Assembly: GCF_022919155.1 (NCBI RefSeq)
Contig: NZ_CP095045.1
Location: forward strand, 2,604,001 to 2,668,000
Source: Leucobacter allii
GTDB taxonomy: Bacteria; Actinomycetota; Actinomycetes; Actinomycetales; Microbacteriaceae
Length of the DNA: 64,000 bases
Direction: 5' to 3'
The notes under the pieces: model-generated
Told to the model about the DNA's origin: nothing
The model's database searches: none
What the model saw: the letters and a program-made list of their open reading frames with translations, nothing else
Position numbers and translations under genes: made by a program
Shown: in pieces, positions 35,824 to 44,394 of the stretch
Numbering within the stretch: position 1 is the first letter of the stretch
How the letters are laid out: every line of letters begins with the position of its first letter

Positions 35824-36620
35824 TGCGGCATCGCCTTCGCCTCGAGCTCTTCGAGCAGGTAGCGCCGCATCGCGTCGGCCTCGGGATCCGTGCGCAGTCC
35901 GTCGGTGCGGGGGCGCTCGAACGCGACCGGCAGATCGGCGCCGACGACCCCGTTGCTCACGACCACGATCCGATCCGCGAGTTTGAGCGCCTCGTCGACG
36001 TCGTGGGTGACGAACACGATCGTCTTCCCCGTCTCCTCCCACAGCGCCAGCAGGGTGTTGTGCAGCGTCGCCCGGGTGAAGTAGTCGAGCGATCCGAAGG
36101 GTTCGTCCATCAGCAGGACATCCGGATCATTCGCGAACACGGCGGCGATCGCGGCGCGCTTGCGCATGCCTCCCGACAGCTGTCTCGGCCACGCGCGCTC
36201 CCGCCCGCGCAGCCCGACCGCATCGATGAAGTGCTCGACGCGCGGAGCCCACTCCTGCTGGGGCACCCCGCGCATGCGCGGACCGAAGGACACATTGTCC
36301 TTGACGCGCAGCCACATCGGGATCGCGTCCTGCTGGAAGACCATCCCGAGCGACGCGTTCGGGCCCTCCACCTCGGCGCCGAGCGCCTCCACCGTGCCGG
36401 AGGTCGGCGCCTGCAGTCCGGTCATGCAGCGCAAGAGCGTGCTCTTGCCCTGTCCGGATGGGCCGAGGATGCACAGGAACTGGCCCCTCGGGACTTCGAG
36501 GTCGAGGCCCTGCAGCGGGGTGACGACGCCGTCTCCCGTGCCGAAGGAGACGACCAGATCCCGGATGCGGAACGCGAGCCCCTCGGGAGCGCGCCGCACG
36601 GCGGCAGCGGTGTCAGTCAT
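35820..36620 (-). CDS. NitT/TauT-type ABC transporter ATPase
   Basis: A 266-residue ATPase of the SsuB/TauB/NrtD class. Walker A is GPSGQGKST (Gln where Ser or Cys is more usual), signature LSGGMRKRAAIA, Walker B VLLMDEPFGSLD, H-loop VFVTHDVDEALKLADR. It energises import through the two flanking permeases. It overlaps the downstream permease by 4 nt and follows the other permease by 33 nt with GAAGGAAGG as ribosome binding site. Confidence 0.92.
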   Translation of the reverse strand: MTDTAAAVRRAPEGLAFRIRDLVVSFGTGDGVVTPLQGLDLEVPRGQFLCILGPSGQGKSTLLRCMTGLQAPTSGTVEALGAEVEGPNASLGMVFQQDAIPMWLRVKDNVSFGPRMRGVPQQEWAPRVEHFIDAVGLRGRERAWPRQLSGGMRKRAAIAAVFANDPDVLLMDEPFGSLDYFTRATLHNTLLALWEETGKTIVFVTHDVDEALKLADRIVVVSNGVVGADLPVAFERPRTDGLRTDPEADAMRRYLLEELEAKAMPQ

Positions 36621-36653
36621 GATTGGAACCTTCCTTCGAAGTTCGAGCGGTGG

Positions 36654-37514
36654 TCATTGCCACCTGAGCAGGCTGCGGATGACCGCTCGGAGGATCAGAT
36701 CGAGCAGGATCGCCACGAGACCGACGGCGATCGCGAGCGCGAGGACTGCGGCCACGTTCGCCTGCGTCGCACGCAGCGCGATGAGCCGGCCCGCCCCGCT
36801 CTCGGATCCCAGCAGCTCCACGGTCGCCGTGACCGCGATGGCCGTCGAGAGCGCGAGGCGCAGCCCGGAGAGGACCGCCGGAAGCGTGCCGGGGAGGACG
36901 ACCGCCCAGAATCGGCCGAAGCGACCGATCCCGAGACCCGCCGCGTACTCCTCGGTGGCCTTCGGCAGCGCGAGCGCGGCGGACTGGGCGACCATCGCGA
37001 CGGTGATGAACGCGTAGAAGGTGACGAGCACGAACTTGTTGCCGACGCCGTTCCCGAACCACACGAGGAAGAACGGGGCGAGCACGAGGACAGGAACGGC
37101 GCCGAACACGAAGAGCAGCGGCTCCGAGAGGTTCCGCACTAGCTGCAGGCGCGCCCCCAGCAGGCCGACGAGCACGCCGAGGAGACTCCCCAGCGCCCAG
37201 GCGCCGACGGCGACGCCCACCGTGTACCCGATGTTGAGGAGATACCCCGGCTGCTTCACGCCGAGGTACTTCAGCCCGGGGTCGTCGAACATGCTCGCGT
37301 GGAAGTTCGCGACGACTGCGGACGGCGAGGGAAGTATCGCGACGTAGTCGATCTGCCGTGCGATGAGCTCCCACGCGCCGAGGAACACGGCGACGCCGAC
37401 GACCTGCCACGCGATCGCCGACCAGGCCGCGCGGCGCGCCGCCCGGCGGCGGGAGGTCTCGGCTCCGCCGCTTGCCGCCGCGAGGCGGATACTGCGAGTG
37501 AGCGTCGCGGTCAT
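36654..37514 (-). CDS. NitT/TauT-type ABC transporter permease
   Basis: A 286-residue permease with about six membrane helices and the coupling loop EYAAGLGIGRFGRFWAVVLP then GTLPAVLSGLRLAL. It differs clearly from the second permease of the operon (34927-35823), so the channel is probably a heterodimer. Its start overlaps the stop of the binding-protein gene by 4 nt. Confidence 0.88.
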   Translation of the reverse strand: MTATLTRSIRLAAASGGAETSRRRAARRAAWSAIAWQVVGVAVFLGAWELIARQIDYVAILPSPSAVVANFHASMFDDPGLKYLGVKQPGYLLNIGYTVGVAVGAWALGSLLGVLVGLLGARLQLVRNLSEPLLFVFGAVPVLVLAPFFLVWFGNGVGNKFVLVTFYAFITVAMVAQSAALALPKATEEYAAGLGIGRFGRFWAVVLPGTLPAVLSGLRLALSTAIAVTATVELLGSESGAGRLIALRATQANVAAVLALAIAVGLVAILLDLILRAVIRSLLRWQ

Positions 37515-38803
37515 GACGCCGCCGCTGCCGCCAGTCGGTACGCATCGAGGTAGTTGCGGTGATCGTACTGCTCCTGCGCGCGGGATTTCAGGTCGCCGTC
37601 CGGCGCATCGACCAGTGCCTCGTCGGCGGCTTCGCGATACTGCACCAGATCGCGGTACACCTGCCCGGCGATGCTCAGCGAATCGGGGGTGTGCCCCGTT
37701 CCGATGACGCCGGTCTCTGCGAGATCATCGATCTGCGCGCCCATGACCTCGTCGAAGTAGAACGGCTCGCCCTCGTCGAGGTACAGCTCGGAGGCGTCCT
37801 CGAAGTTGCGCATCGAGTACAGACCGTCGAACATGCTCGCCAGCTCCTCGGTCGACACCTCCGAGCCCGTGTAGCTGTTGAGATAATCGCGGAACCGCTC
37901 GACGGTTCCCTCGGGATCGGCCTCGAGATCGTCGATGAGGCGGTAGACGACCGAGGTGAACCGCAGCAGCGTCTCGTAGTTGTCCGCAGCGTACTCGGTC
38001 GTCGTCAGGTATCCCGAGAACGTTGAGCGCAGGCTGACCGTCGCCTCGGAGGGCTCGTTGTCGATGACGTCACGGAGCTCGATGATCGGCTCCCAGCCGT
38101 CGAGCTCCATGCTCGTGATCTGCGCCGCACCCGTGGGCGAGGTGAAATCGGCCTGCCCGGAGAATCCGGCGCGGACGATGTCGGGATTCGCGAGGTAGGT
38201 CACCTCGAGATCGTCGAGCGTCATGCCCGCCTTCTCGAGGATGAGCTCGTAGAAGGTCGGCACCACGCCCTCGCGCAGAATGACCGGCTGGCCTCGAAGC
38301 TGCTCGACGACCGTCGCCACGGCCTCGCCGTAGCTCTCTCCGCCCTCCATCGCCTCCGCGAGCGTCGTGTACTCGCCTGCGGGAGCGAGGATCCGGTAGC
38401 CGTAGAAGACGTCGCTGATCGCGAAGGTGACGACGTTGTCGACGCTGTCGAGCTGCGAGACGATCGCCGGCGGGTAGCCCGATCCGACCTCGATCTGCTT
38501 GTTCAGCAGCGGCGTGAGGGCCGCGATGAGATCGACCTGCTCACCGTTGGGTTCGGGCGAGATCGTGATGCCGACCTCGTCGAAATACCCGTTCTCGATC
38601 CCGGCGACGGCGAGCAGTTCGTCCGCATAGGGGGAGAATCCTGCGTGGAGGTCGACCTCGGGGATCGAGTCGCCCGGCTCCGCCATCTCAGCGGGGGCCG
38701 CCGCCGCGGTCTCCGCCTCGCTCTGCGGCGCGCACGCCGACAGCAGCAGCGCGAAGCCGGCGATCCCTGCCGTCAGCAGCAGGCGCTTCGAGTGTCTGGT
38801 CAT
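37511..38803 (-). CDS. NMT1/SsuA-like ABC substrate-binding lipoprotein
   Basis: A 430-residue lipoprotein with lipobox LLLSAC (Cys about residue 24), an acidic linker and a two-lobed type II binding fold. Segments such as GFSPYADELLAVAGIENGYF and ALTPLLNKQIEVGSGYPPA fit the NMT1/THI5-like and aliphatic sulfonate-binding families. It is longer than typical SsuA (about 320), with an extended helical C-terminus. It lies directly after the acyl-CoA ligase (3-nt gap) and before its permease, with AAGGAG as ribosome binding site. Ligand unknown. Confidence 0.87.
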   Translation of the reverse strand: MTRHSKRLLLTAGIAGFALLLSACAPQSEAETAAAAPAEMAEPGDSIPEVDLHAGFSPYADELLAVAGIENGYFDEVGITISPEPNGEQVDLIAALTPLLNKQIEVGSGYPPAIVSQLDSVDNVVTFAISDVFYGYRILAPAGEYTTLAEAMEGGESYGEAVATVVEQLRGQPVILREGVVPTFYELILEKAGMTLDDLEVTYLANPDIVRAGFSGQADFTSPTGAAQITSMELDGWEPIIELRDVIDNEPSEATVSLRSTFSGYLTTTEYAADNYETLLRFTSVVYRLIDDLEADPEGTVERFRDYLNSYTGSEVSTEELASMFDGLYSMRNFEDASELYLDEGEPFYFDEVMGAQIDDLAETGVIGTGHTPDSLSIAGQVYRDLVQYREAADEALVDAPDGDLKSRAQEQYDHRNYLDAYRLAAAAAS

Positions 38804-38806
38804 GGT

Positions 38807-40453
38807 TCATACTCCTTCAGTTGCCGGTCCGGTTATGGGACGCCCGGCGGCGACGATGCCGCCGGGCTGGTCTTCGACGTGCAGCACCGGTGTCGCCGCA
38901 TCGCCCGCGTAGATCCGGTCGAGGCGATCCCGATGACGGCGTTCCACCGCCGTCCTCACGACCTTGCCGCTCGCGGTGGACTCGCCCAGCTCCTGTCGGA
39001 ACGGCTCGTCGAGCACGAGGATCTTCTGCACGCGCTCCTGCGGGGCGCGCTCGCCGTTGAGACGGAGCGCCGCGGATCGCAGCACCTCGGTCTCGAGCGC
39101 GCGGCCCCTGCCCGCCGCCGCGATCCCGATCACGTAGGGCCGTCGGTCGCCCACGAGGACGAAGTCCTCGACGCCGGTTTCTGCCCGGAACGCATTCTCG
39201 TAGTCCTCGGGCGAGATATTCTTTCCGGTCGAGGTGACGATGACGTTCTTCGCGCGACCGGTGATCGTGAGGAATCCCGCCTCGTCCACCCGGCCGAGGT
39301 CCCCGGTGCGCAACCAGCCGTCCGTGATCGCCCGGGCCGTCGCCTCGGGGTCGCCGAGGTATCCGGCGAAGACATTGGGGCCGCGGACGAGGACCTCCCC
39401 GTCCGCGGCGATGCGGACCTCGAGTCCGGGAAGCGGACGCCCGACCGTCCCGCGACGGAAGTCGTGCGGCGTTCCGATCGCGACGGCGGTGGACGACTCG
39501 GTGAGCCCGTAGCCGTCGACGATCGCGACCCCGGCCCCGGCGTAGACGTCGAGCACGTCGTGCGCGAGCGGCGCGCCACCGCTCAGGGCGTAGACGAGGC
39601 GTTCTCCGAATGCGGCGCGCAGGCCGCCGGGATCCTCGGCGTGCCTCGCCGCGGCCTGTTCGAAGAGCCGCGGCACCCCCGCGACGTAGCTCGGAGCGCT
39701 CTCCGCGATCTGTTCGAGGATGCCTGCGGTGCCCCGGGACCCGTCGCCGTAGACGATCTCGCCGCCGAGACACAGGCTCGTCAGCTGCTGCAGCCTGGCG
39801 GAGGCGTGGGCGAGCGGGAGGTAGATGAAGGCGGACGCGCGATGGGCGTGAGCGTGCACCGGGTGGCGTTCGGCCTCCAGAACCATCCGGAGGACGGCAG
39901 CGTAGTTGCGCTGCAGGATCACGCACCCCTTCGGCCGCCCCGTCGATCCCGAGGAGAACGCGATCGTGAAGACGTCGTCCGGCAGGCCGGCCGCCCACTT
40001 GTCCGTTCCGCGGAGCCCGCCCGAGCTCCGGAGCAGGCTCCCCAGTTCGCCCTCCGCGCGGCCGATCTCGACCACGCCGGCGGGAAGCCCGCGGGCGGCG
40101 GGCGGGAGCGGCGTCCCCGCTTCGACGATGAGCATCCGAGGTTCCGCGCTGGCGAGAAGCCACTCGAGTTGCTCGGGAGTCGCCGTGGGATAGACGGGCA
40201 CGAGCACGGCCCCGAGGACCGCGGCGGCGAGCTCGATCACGGTCCAGTCCGGGCGCGTGCGCACCATGAGTCCGATACGATCTCCTCGGCCGATTCCGGC
40301 ATCCGCAAGTCCCTCCGCCACTCCCGCCACGAGCGCGTGCAGTTCGCCGTAGTCGCGCGCATGCCACTCGCCGTCCCGGAGGAAGCGCTGGGCCGGCGCC
40401 GACGGATGCGCGTGCAGCATCGGCCGGAGGAGCGCGGCAACCGTCTGAGGCAT
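38807..40453 (-). CDS. AMP-dependent acyl-CoA ligase
   Basis: A 548-residue adenylate-forming enzyme of the long-chain fatty acyl-CoA synthetase (FadD15-like) type: it activates a carboxylic acid with ATP and joins it to CoA. Motifs are FSSGSTGRPKG (P-loop), DGYGLTESSTAVAIG, TGDLGR and GRAKNVIVTSTGKNIS. First gene of the transporter operon, so the imported compound is likely a carboxylate activated on entry. ATG 40453 is preferred over ATG 40468 because a -10 box (TAGAAT, 40472-40467) overlaps the latter, leaving a very short leader. Acid specificity cannot be read from sequence. Confidence 0.9.
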   Translation of the reverse strand: MPQTVAALLRPMLHAHPSAPAQRFLRDGEWHARDYGELHALVAGVAEGLADAGIGRGDRIGLMVRTRPDWTVIELAAAVLGAVLVPVYPTATPEQLEWLLASAEPRMLIVEAGTPLPPAARGLPAGVVEIGRAEGELGSLLRSSGGLRGTDKWAAGLPDDVFTIAFSSGSTGRPKGCVILQRNYAAVLRMVLEAERHPVHAHAHRASAFIYLPLAHASARLQQLTSLCLGGEIVYGDGSRGTAGILEQIAESAPSYVAGVPRLFEQAAARHAEDPGGLRAAFGERLVYALSGGAPLAHDVLDVYAGAGVAIVDGYGLTESSTAVAIGTPHDFRRGTVGRPLPGLEVRIAADGEVLVRGPNVFAGYLGDPEATARAITDGWLRTGDLGRVDEAGFLTITGRAKNVIVTSTGKNISPEDYENAFRAETGVEDFVLVGDRRPYVIGIAAAGRGRALETEVLRSAALRLNGERAPQERVQKILVLDEPFRQELGESTASGKVVRTAVERRHRDRLDRIYAGDAATPVLHVEDQPGGIVAAGRPITGPATEGV

Positions 40454-40459
40454 GTGCGA

Positions 40460-40504
40460 TTTTTCCATTCTACGAAAAACTAATTTGCTCTAAAGAAAAA
40501 CTAA
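40460..40504 (-). promoter_or_regulatory. Promoter/operator of ligase-transporter operon
   Basis: TAGAAT (40472-40467, minus strand) is a good -10 with a weak TTTAGA -35 16 nt upstream. TTTTTC (40460-40465) and GAAAAA (40474-40479) form a perfect inverted pair around it. GAAAAACTAA occurs twice as a direct repeat (40474-40483 and 40495-40504), 21 bp apart, that is on the same face of the helix. This suggests repressor or activator binding. Confidence 0.55.
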
Positions 40505-40578
40505 CCACTGCGGGGACGAGAATCAAGACCCGAGCCGGAGCTGAAACACGAACTTCACGTGCGCGAATCCCTCGTGTC

Positions 40579-41007
40579 TCATGCGGTGGTCTCCGCGACC
40601 GGCCCATCGACGAGGAGCTCGCGCGCCCGGTCGGCGAAGGCCTCGGGCAGCGGTGAGGCGCGACGCCGCCGGAGATCGAAGCGCACCGTCACCGCTTCGA
40701 CGATCGCCGCCGGCTCCTCATCCCCGAGCGTCGTCAGCCGCTGGAGATAGTCGATCGAGCTCCGCCCGACCCGTTGCACGTCGCAGTCCACGGTGAACAA
40801 CGCCCCGAGCGAGACCTCGCGCAGATACGTGATGCGCTGGGAGACGTCGGCCCAGCCGAACCCCTCCCCCGGCTTTCCGCCGATCTCCGCGAGGAAATGC
40901 TGGGCGGCGTCGTCGAAGGCGCCGACGTAGTGCCGGGTGTTGAGGTGCCCGTTCGCATCGCACAGCCACGGGTGCGCGATGCCGTGGAAGCTCACGATCG
41001 GCGTCAT
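40579..41007 (-). CDS. Hotdog-fold acyl-CoA thioesterase
   Basis: A 142-residue 4-hydroxybenzoyl-CoA thioesterase-type (YbgC-like) hotdog protein. The active-site loop DANGHLNTRHYVGAFDDA contains the family Asp/Asn and His positions; RITYLREVSLGALFTVDCDV follows. It would hydrolyse an acyl-CoA to free acid and CoA. It starts at ATG 41007, overlapping the acyl-CoA dehydrogenase stop by 4 nt, and is the last gene of the hyuA operon. 125 nt of AT-richer DNA separates it from the ligase operon. Confidence 0.85.
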   Translation of the reverse strand: MTPIVSFHGIAHPWLCDANGHLNTRHYVGAFDDAAQHFLAEIGGKPGEGFGWADVSQRITYLREVSLGALFTVDCDVQRVGRSSIDYLQRLTTLGDEEPAAIVEAVTVRFDLRRRRASPLPEAFADRARELLVDGPVAETTA

Positions 41008-42179
41008 ACGAACGCCCCCGTCCCCGTCGCGGCCCGCGTCGCGACCAGCCCGGAGATCTCGTCGGTCCCCTCGTAGGTGTAGACGGCCTCGGCGTCGCAG
41101 AAGTGCCGCATGACGCCCGTGCCGAGGACGATGCCGTTGCCTCCGCAGAGCTCGCGGGCGATGGCCACGGTCTCGCGCATCATGCGCGAGACGGCGTACT
41201 TGGCCAGCGCCGAATGCTCGTCCGCGTACTTGCCCTCCTCGTGCATCCGGGCGACGCGGGAAGCGTATCCGAGACCCGCCGTGACGTTGTCCAACATGCG
41301 CGCGACCTTGCCCTGCACGAGTTGGAACCGGGCCAGCGGGCGACCGAACTGCTCGCGTGTGGCGATGTAGCGCAGGGCGGCCTCGTAGGCCCCGGCCTGC
41401 AGGCCGGCCGCGAGCCACACGACGCTCGCCCGCATGTGCCGGAGCATCCTGGCGACGTCCGCGAACGTGTCGACCCCGTGCAGGCGCAGCGAATCGGGGA
41501 CCCGTACGTCGCGCATGACGATGTCGGCGTTGTTCACGATCCTGAGCGAGGCCTTCTGCGGAATCCTCGAGATCTCAAAGCCCGCCGAGTCCCGGGGGAC
41601 GAGGAACGCGCGCATCGCGCCGCTCGATTCCTCCTTCGCCACCACGCACACGTGAGTCGCATATGCGGCGCTCCCGATCCAGCGCTTCGCCCCGTTCAGC
41701 ACCCACTCGTCGCCATCGCGGACTGCCGTCGATTCGAGTCCGCGGGCGACATCGCTGCCGTGCTCCGGCTCAGTGATCGCGAAGACCCCGCGGAGCCGGT
41801 ACTCGACCACCTGCCGCATGAGTCCCGCCCGCTGCTCGTCCGAGGCGCCGTGGAGGATCGCACTCGTGATCATCGTCGCCTGACCGCTGAAGTACGTCGC
41901 CATCGACGCGTCGACCCGCGCGATCTCGAAGAGCCTGAAGCCCTCGAACAGCGGCCGCACGGCCTCCCCGGCGCGTCGCAGTTCCTCGGGGTCGAGGAGC
42001 CGCAGCCCGGCGATGCGCTCGATGAGGTGCTCGGGGAACAGTCCCCGCTCCCAATGGTCGTCCACGATCGGCGCGACCTCAGCATCCAGGAAGGCCCGCA
42101 ATCGCAGGATCGCGGAGCGTTCCGCCGGGGTGAGCTCGGAGGCGTAGTCGTACACGTCGCACTGGGGGTACAGGCCCAT
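41004..42179 (-). CDS. Acyl-CoA dehydrogenase (glutaryl-CoA dehydrogenase-like)
   Basis: A 391-residue FAD-dependent acyl-CoA dehydrogenase. The N-terminal helical domain, middle domain (GVFAITEPEHGSD; NGAKRWIGSAAYA) and C-terminal domain with AIARELCGGNGIVLGTGVMR and the catalytic Glu in YTYEGTDEI are all present. The HxD-like LCGGNGI and TYEGT pattern is closest to glutaryl-CoA dehydrogenases, which oxidise and sometimes decarboxylate dicarboxylyl-CoA, so a dicarboxylic or medium-chain acyl-CoA is a reasonable substrate (inference). It is followed directly by the thioesterase gene and preceded by MaoC with a 50-nt gap. Confidence 0.9.
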   Translation of the reverse strand: MGLYPQCDVYDYASELTPAERSAILRLRAFLDAEVAPIVDDHWERGLFPEHLIERIAGLRLLDPEELRRAGEAVRPLFEGFRLFEIARVDASMATYFSGQATMITSAILHGASDEQRAGLMRQVVEYRLRGVFAITEPEHGSDVARGLESTAVRDGDEWVLNGAKRWIGSAAYATHVCVVAKEESSGAMRAFLVPRDSAGFEISRIPQKASLRIVNNADIVMRDVRVPDSLRLHGVDTFADVARMLRHMRASVVWLAAGLQAGAYEAALRYIATREQFGRPLARFQLVQGKVARMLDNVTAGLGYASRVARMHEEGKYADEHSALAKYAVSRMMRETVAIARELCGGNGIVLGTGVMRHFCDAEAVYTYEGTDEISGLVATRAATGTGAFV

Positions 42180-42229
42180 CGGGGTGCTCCTTCTGAGGTG
42201 TTGTCGGGGTCGTGGGGAGGGAATGCGCG

Positions 42230-42688
42230 TCAGCGCGCGTACTGGACGATCGTCCTCGCGACGACGCAGGGATGATCGGCGGCGCAGTCGCGGATCTCGA
42301 GATCGGCGTGGAGACGGATTCCGCGGCGCGGGGCCTCCAGTTCCTTCGCACGGACGATGACGCCGCGGATCTCGAGTACGGCGCCGACGCGGACCGGGGC
42401 GATGAAGCGCACCCGGTCGAGGCCGTAGTTGAGGCCCTCAGCCGCATCCGCGACCCGGAGCGTGCGCGTCCAGTATCCGCCGAGCAGCGACAGCAGCAGG
42501 TACCCGTGCACGATGGTGCCGCCGAACGGCCCCGTGACCGCCCGCGCCGGATCCACATGGATCCATTGCGCATCCCCCGAGATCGCCGCGAAGCGGTCGA
42601 CGTCCTCTTGTACCACGGCGAAGGGCTCCGATGGTTCGAGCGCCGCCCCGGTCATCTCGAGCAGCTCGGCCATCGTCCGACGCATCAC
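42230..42688 (-). CDS. MaoC-family enoyl-CoA hydratase
   Basis: A 152-residue hotdog-fold hydratase. The hydratase 2 motif is present as FAAISGDAQWIHVDPARA with the catalytic Asp and His, followed by GGTIVHGYLLLSLLG. It adds water to a 2-enoyl-CoA. It starts at ATG 42688, overlapping the SDR stop by 4 nt (ATGA). Within the operon it would act between the acyl-CoA dehydrogenase and the SDR. Confidence 0.9.
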   Translation of the reverse strand: MMRRTMAELLEMTGAALEPSEPFAVVQEDVDRFAAISGDAQWIHVDPARAVTGPFGGTIVHGYLLLSLLGGYWTRTLRVADAAEGLNYGLDRVRFIAPVRVGAVLEIRGVIVRAKELEAPRRGIRLHADLEIRDCAADHPCVVARTIVQYAR

Positions 42689-43440
42689 AGCGACAGCCCG
42701 CCGTCAACATACAGGACCTGCCCGGTGATGAACGCCGCGTCGTCCCCCGCGAGGAAGGCGACGGCGGCGGCGACATCCTCGGGCGTCCCCACGCGGCGCA
42801 GGGGCGTGATCTCCGCCGTCTGCGCGCGGTACGCCTCGGGATCCGCGCCGAGGCGTACCGCGGTGGCGTCCGTCATCGCCGTGCTGATGTAGCCCGGGCC
42901 GATCGTGTTCGCCGTGATGCCGAACGGCCCGAGTTCGATCGCGAGGGTGCGGGTGAAGCCCTCGAGCCCGGCCTTCGCCGCCGAATAGTTCGCCTGGCCC
43001 CGATTCCCGCCGGCGGCGATGCTCGACAGATTGACGATGCGACCCGATCGCTGCGCGACCATGTGCTGCTGCACCGCGCGGCTCAGCAGGAACGCACCGC
43101 GGAGGTGCACCGCGATGACGGCGTCCCAGTCCTCGTCGGTCATCCGGAACAGGAGGTTGTCCCGCGTGATCCCCGCGTTGTTCACGAGGACGTCGACGGT
43201 GCCGAAAGCGGCGACGACGTCCTCGACGGTGTCGGAGACCGAACGAGCGTCCGTCACGTCGGCCGAGAATCCCGCAGCTCCCTCGATCTGCGCCGCCGCC
43301 GCAGCAGCGCGATCCGGGTCGATGTCCACGACCGCGACGCGCGCGCCGAGGGCGGAGAGCCGCCTGGCGGTCGCCTGCCCGATGCCTCCCGCCCCTCCGG
43401 AGACCACGGCCACGCGCCCGTCGAGCGCGCCGGGTGTCAC
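42685..43440 (-). CDS. Short-chain dehydrogenase/reductase (FabG-like)
   Basis: A 251-residue classical SDR with the cofactor motif SGGAGGIG, NNAG, catalytic Ser-Tyr-Lys (SSIAAGGNRGQANYSAAKAG) and the C-terminal ITGQVLYVDGG. Asp after the second strand (VVDIDPDR) suggests NAD(H) over NADP(H), as suits an oxidising 3-hydroxyacyl-CoA dehydrogenase. I place the start at GTG 43440 because it overlaps the BKACE stop as GTGA; longer frames upstream belong to the shadow of that gene. Confidence 0.88.
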   Translation of the reverse strand: MTPGALDGRVAVVSGGAGGIGQATARRLSALGARVAVVDIDPDRAAAAAAQIEGAAGFSADVTDARSVSDTVEDVVAAFGTVDVLVNNAGITRDNLLFRMTDEDWDAVIAVHLRGAFLLSRAVQQHMVAQRSGRIVNLSSIAAGGNRGQANYSAAKAGLEGFTRTLAIELGPFGITANTIGPGYISTAMTDATAVRLGADPEAYRAQTAEITPLRRVGTPEDVAAAVAFLAGDDAAFITGQVLYVDGGLSL

Positions 43441-44369
43441 GACGCGCTCCACCACGGACCCAGCCCGGCGCGCACCTCGTCGGGGGTCTGCAGCGCGCGG
43501 CCCTGCAGGGTGACGAGACGGGCGGCGACCTCGACCAGGTCGGCGTTCTGCCCGGCCTGCTCGGCGCGCGTCATCCGCAGACTGTCCTCGAGTCCGACGC
43601 GCACGTCGAGCCCCATCCCCGCGGCGAGCGAGGCGTGGCGGAACTGCATGGGGTACCCCGTCGCCGCGACCCCGACGACGCCGAGGTCGTCGCCGAGCAC
43701 GCGCCTCGCCGTCGCGTGCAGGTGGAAGAGATCCTCCAGGTCGTTCCCCGCACCGCCGAGCACGCCGAGGACGAACTGCACGCGCACCGGCGCCTCGAGC
43801 ACTCCGGCATCGATGAGGTAGCGCGCCATGCCGATGTGGCTGAGATCGTAGATCTCGAGTTCGGGGGTGATGCGCTGCTCCTTGAACCTGGCGGCGAAGT
43901 CGCGCAGCATGGCGAGAGTGTTCGTGAACACGACCGTCCCGCTGCGCTCGAGCACCTCCCGCTCCCAGGCGTGCTGCACGCTCGGCCATCTGGCCGGGTC
44001 GGGGTACCCCTCGTAGTTCATCGTCCCGAGATTGAAGGTCGCGAGCTCGGGCCGGGTCACCAGAGCGCCGGCGAGGCGCTCCTCGGCCGTCATGTGCGGT
44101 GACCCGCCGGTCGAGATGCTGATGACGGCGTCCACGCGCTCGCGGATCCCCTCGACGATCTCGATGAAGCGCCGCTGGTCGGCGCTCGGCCGACCGTCAT
44201 CGTCCCGCGCGTGCAGGTGGATCACCGATGCCCCCGCCTCGACGGCCGCGACGGACTGCGTCACGACGTCTTCCACTCGGCACGGAATCGCCGAGCTCTG
44301 GCTCGGCAGGACGTCTCCGCCGGTGACTGCCGCGGTGATCGCGACCGGATCGTACTTGCCCCTGGTCAT
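43437..44369 (-). CDS. Beta-keto acid cleavage enzyme (BKACE, DUF849)
   Basis: A 310-residue BKACE-family enzyme (Kce/DUF849). Family members condense a beta-keto acid with acetyl-CoA and split it into acetoacetate and the CoA ester of the remaining acid; the founder acts on 3-keto-5-aminohexanoate in lysine fermentation. Zinc ligands are visible as His51 and His53 (VIHLHARD), and the conserved Glu in VRVGLEDSLRM is Glu261. Start ATG 44369 with GGGAG 6 nt upstream. Located between the aminotransferase and SDR genes. The substrate specificity pocket cannot be judged here. Confidence 0.92.
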   Translation of the reverse strand: MTRGKYDPVAITAAVTGGDVLPSQSSAIPCRVEDVVTQSVAAVEAGASVIHLHARDDDGRPSADQRRFIEIVEGIRERVDAVISISTGGSPHMTAEERLAGALVTRPELATFNLGTMNYEGYPDPARWPSVQHAWEREVLERSGTVVFTNTLAMLRDFAARFKEQRITPELEIYDLSHIGMARYLIDAGVLEAPVRVQFVLGVLGGAGNDLEDLFHLHATARRVLGDDLGVVGVAATGYPMQFRHASLAAGMGLDVRVGLEDSLRMTRAEQAGQNADLVEVAARLVTLQGRALQTPDEVRAGLGPWWSAS

Positions 44370-44394
44370 GCTTGACTCCCGTTCGTTCGTTCGT

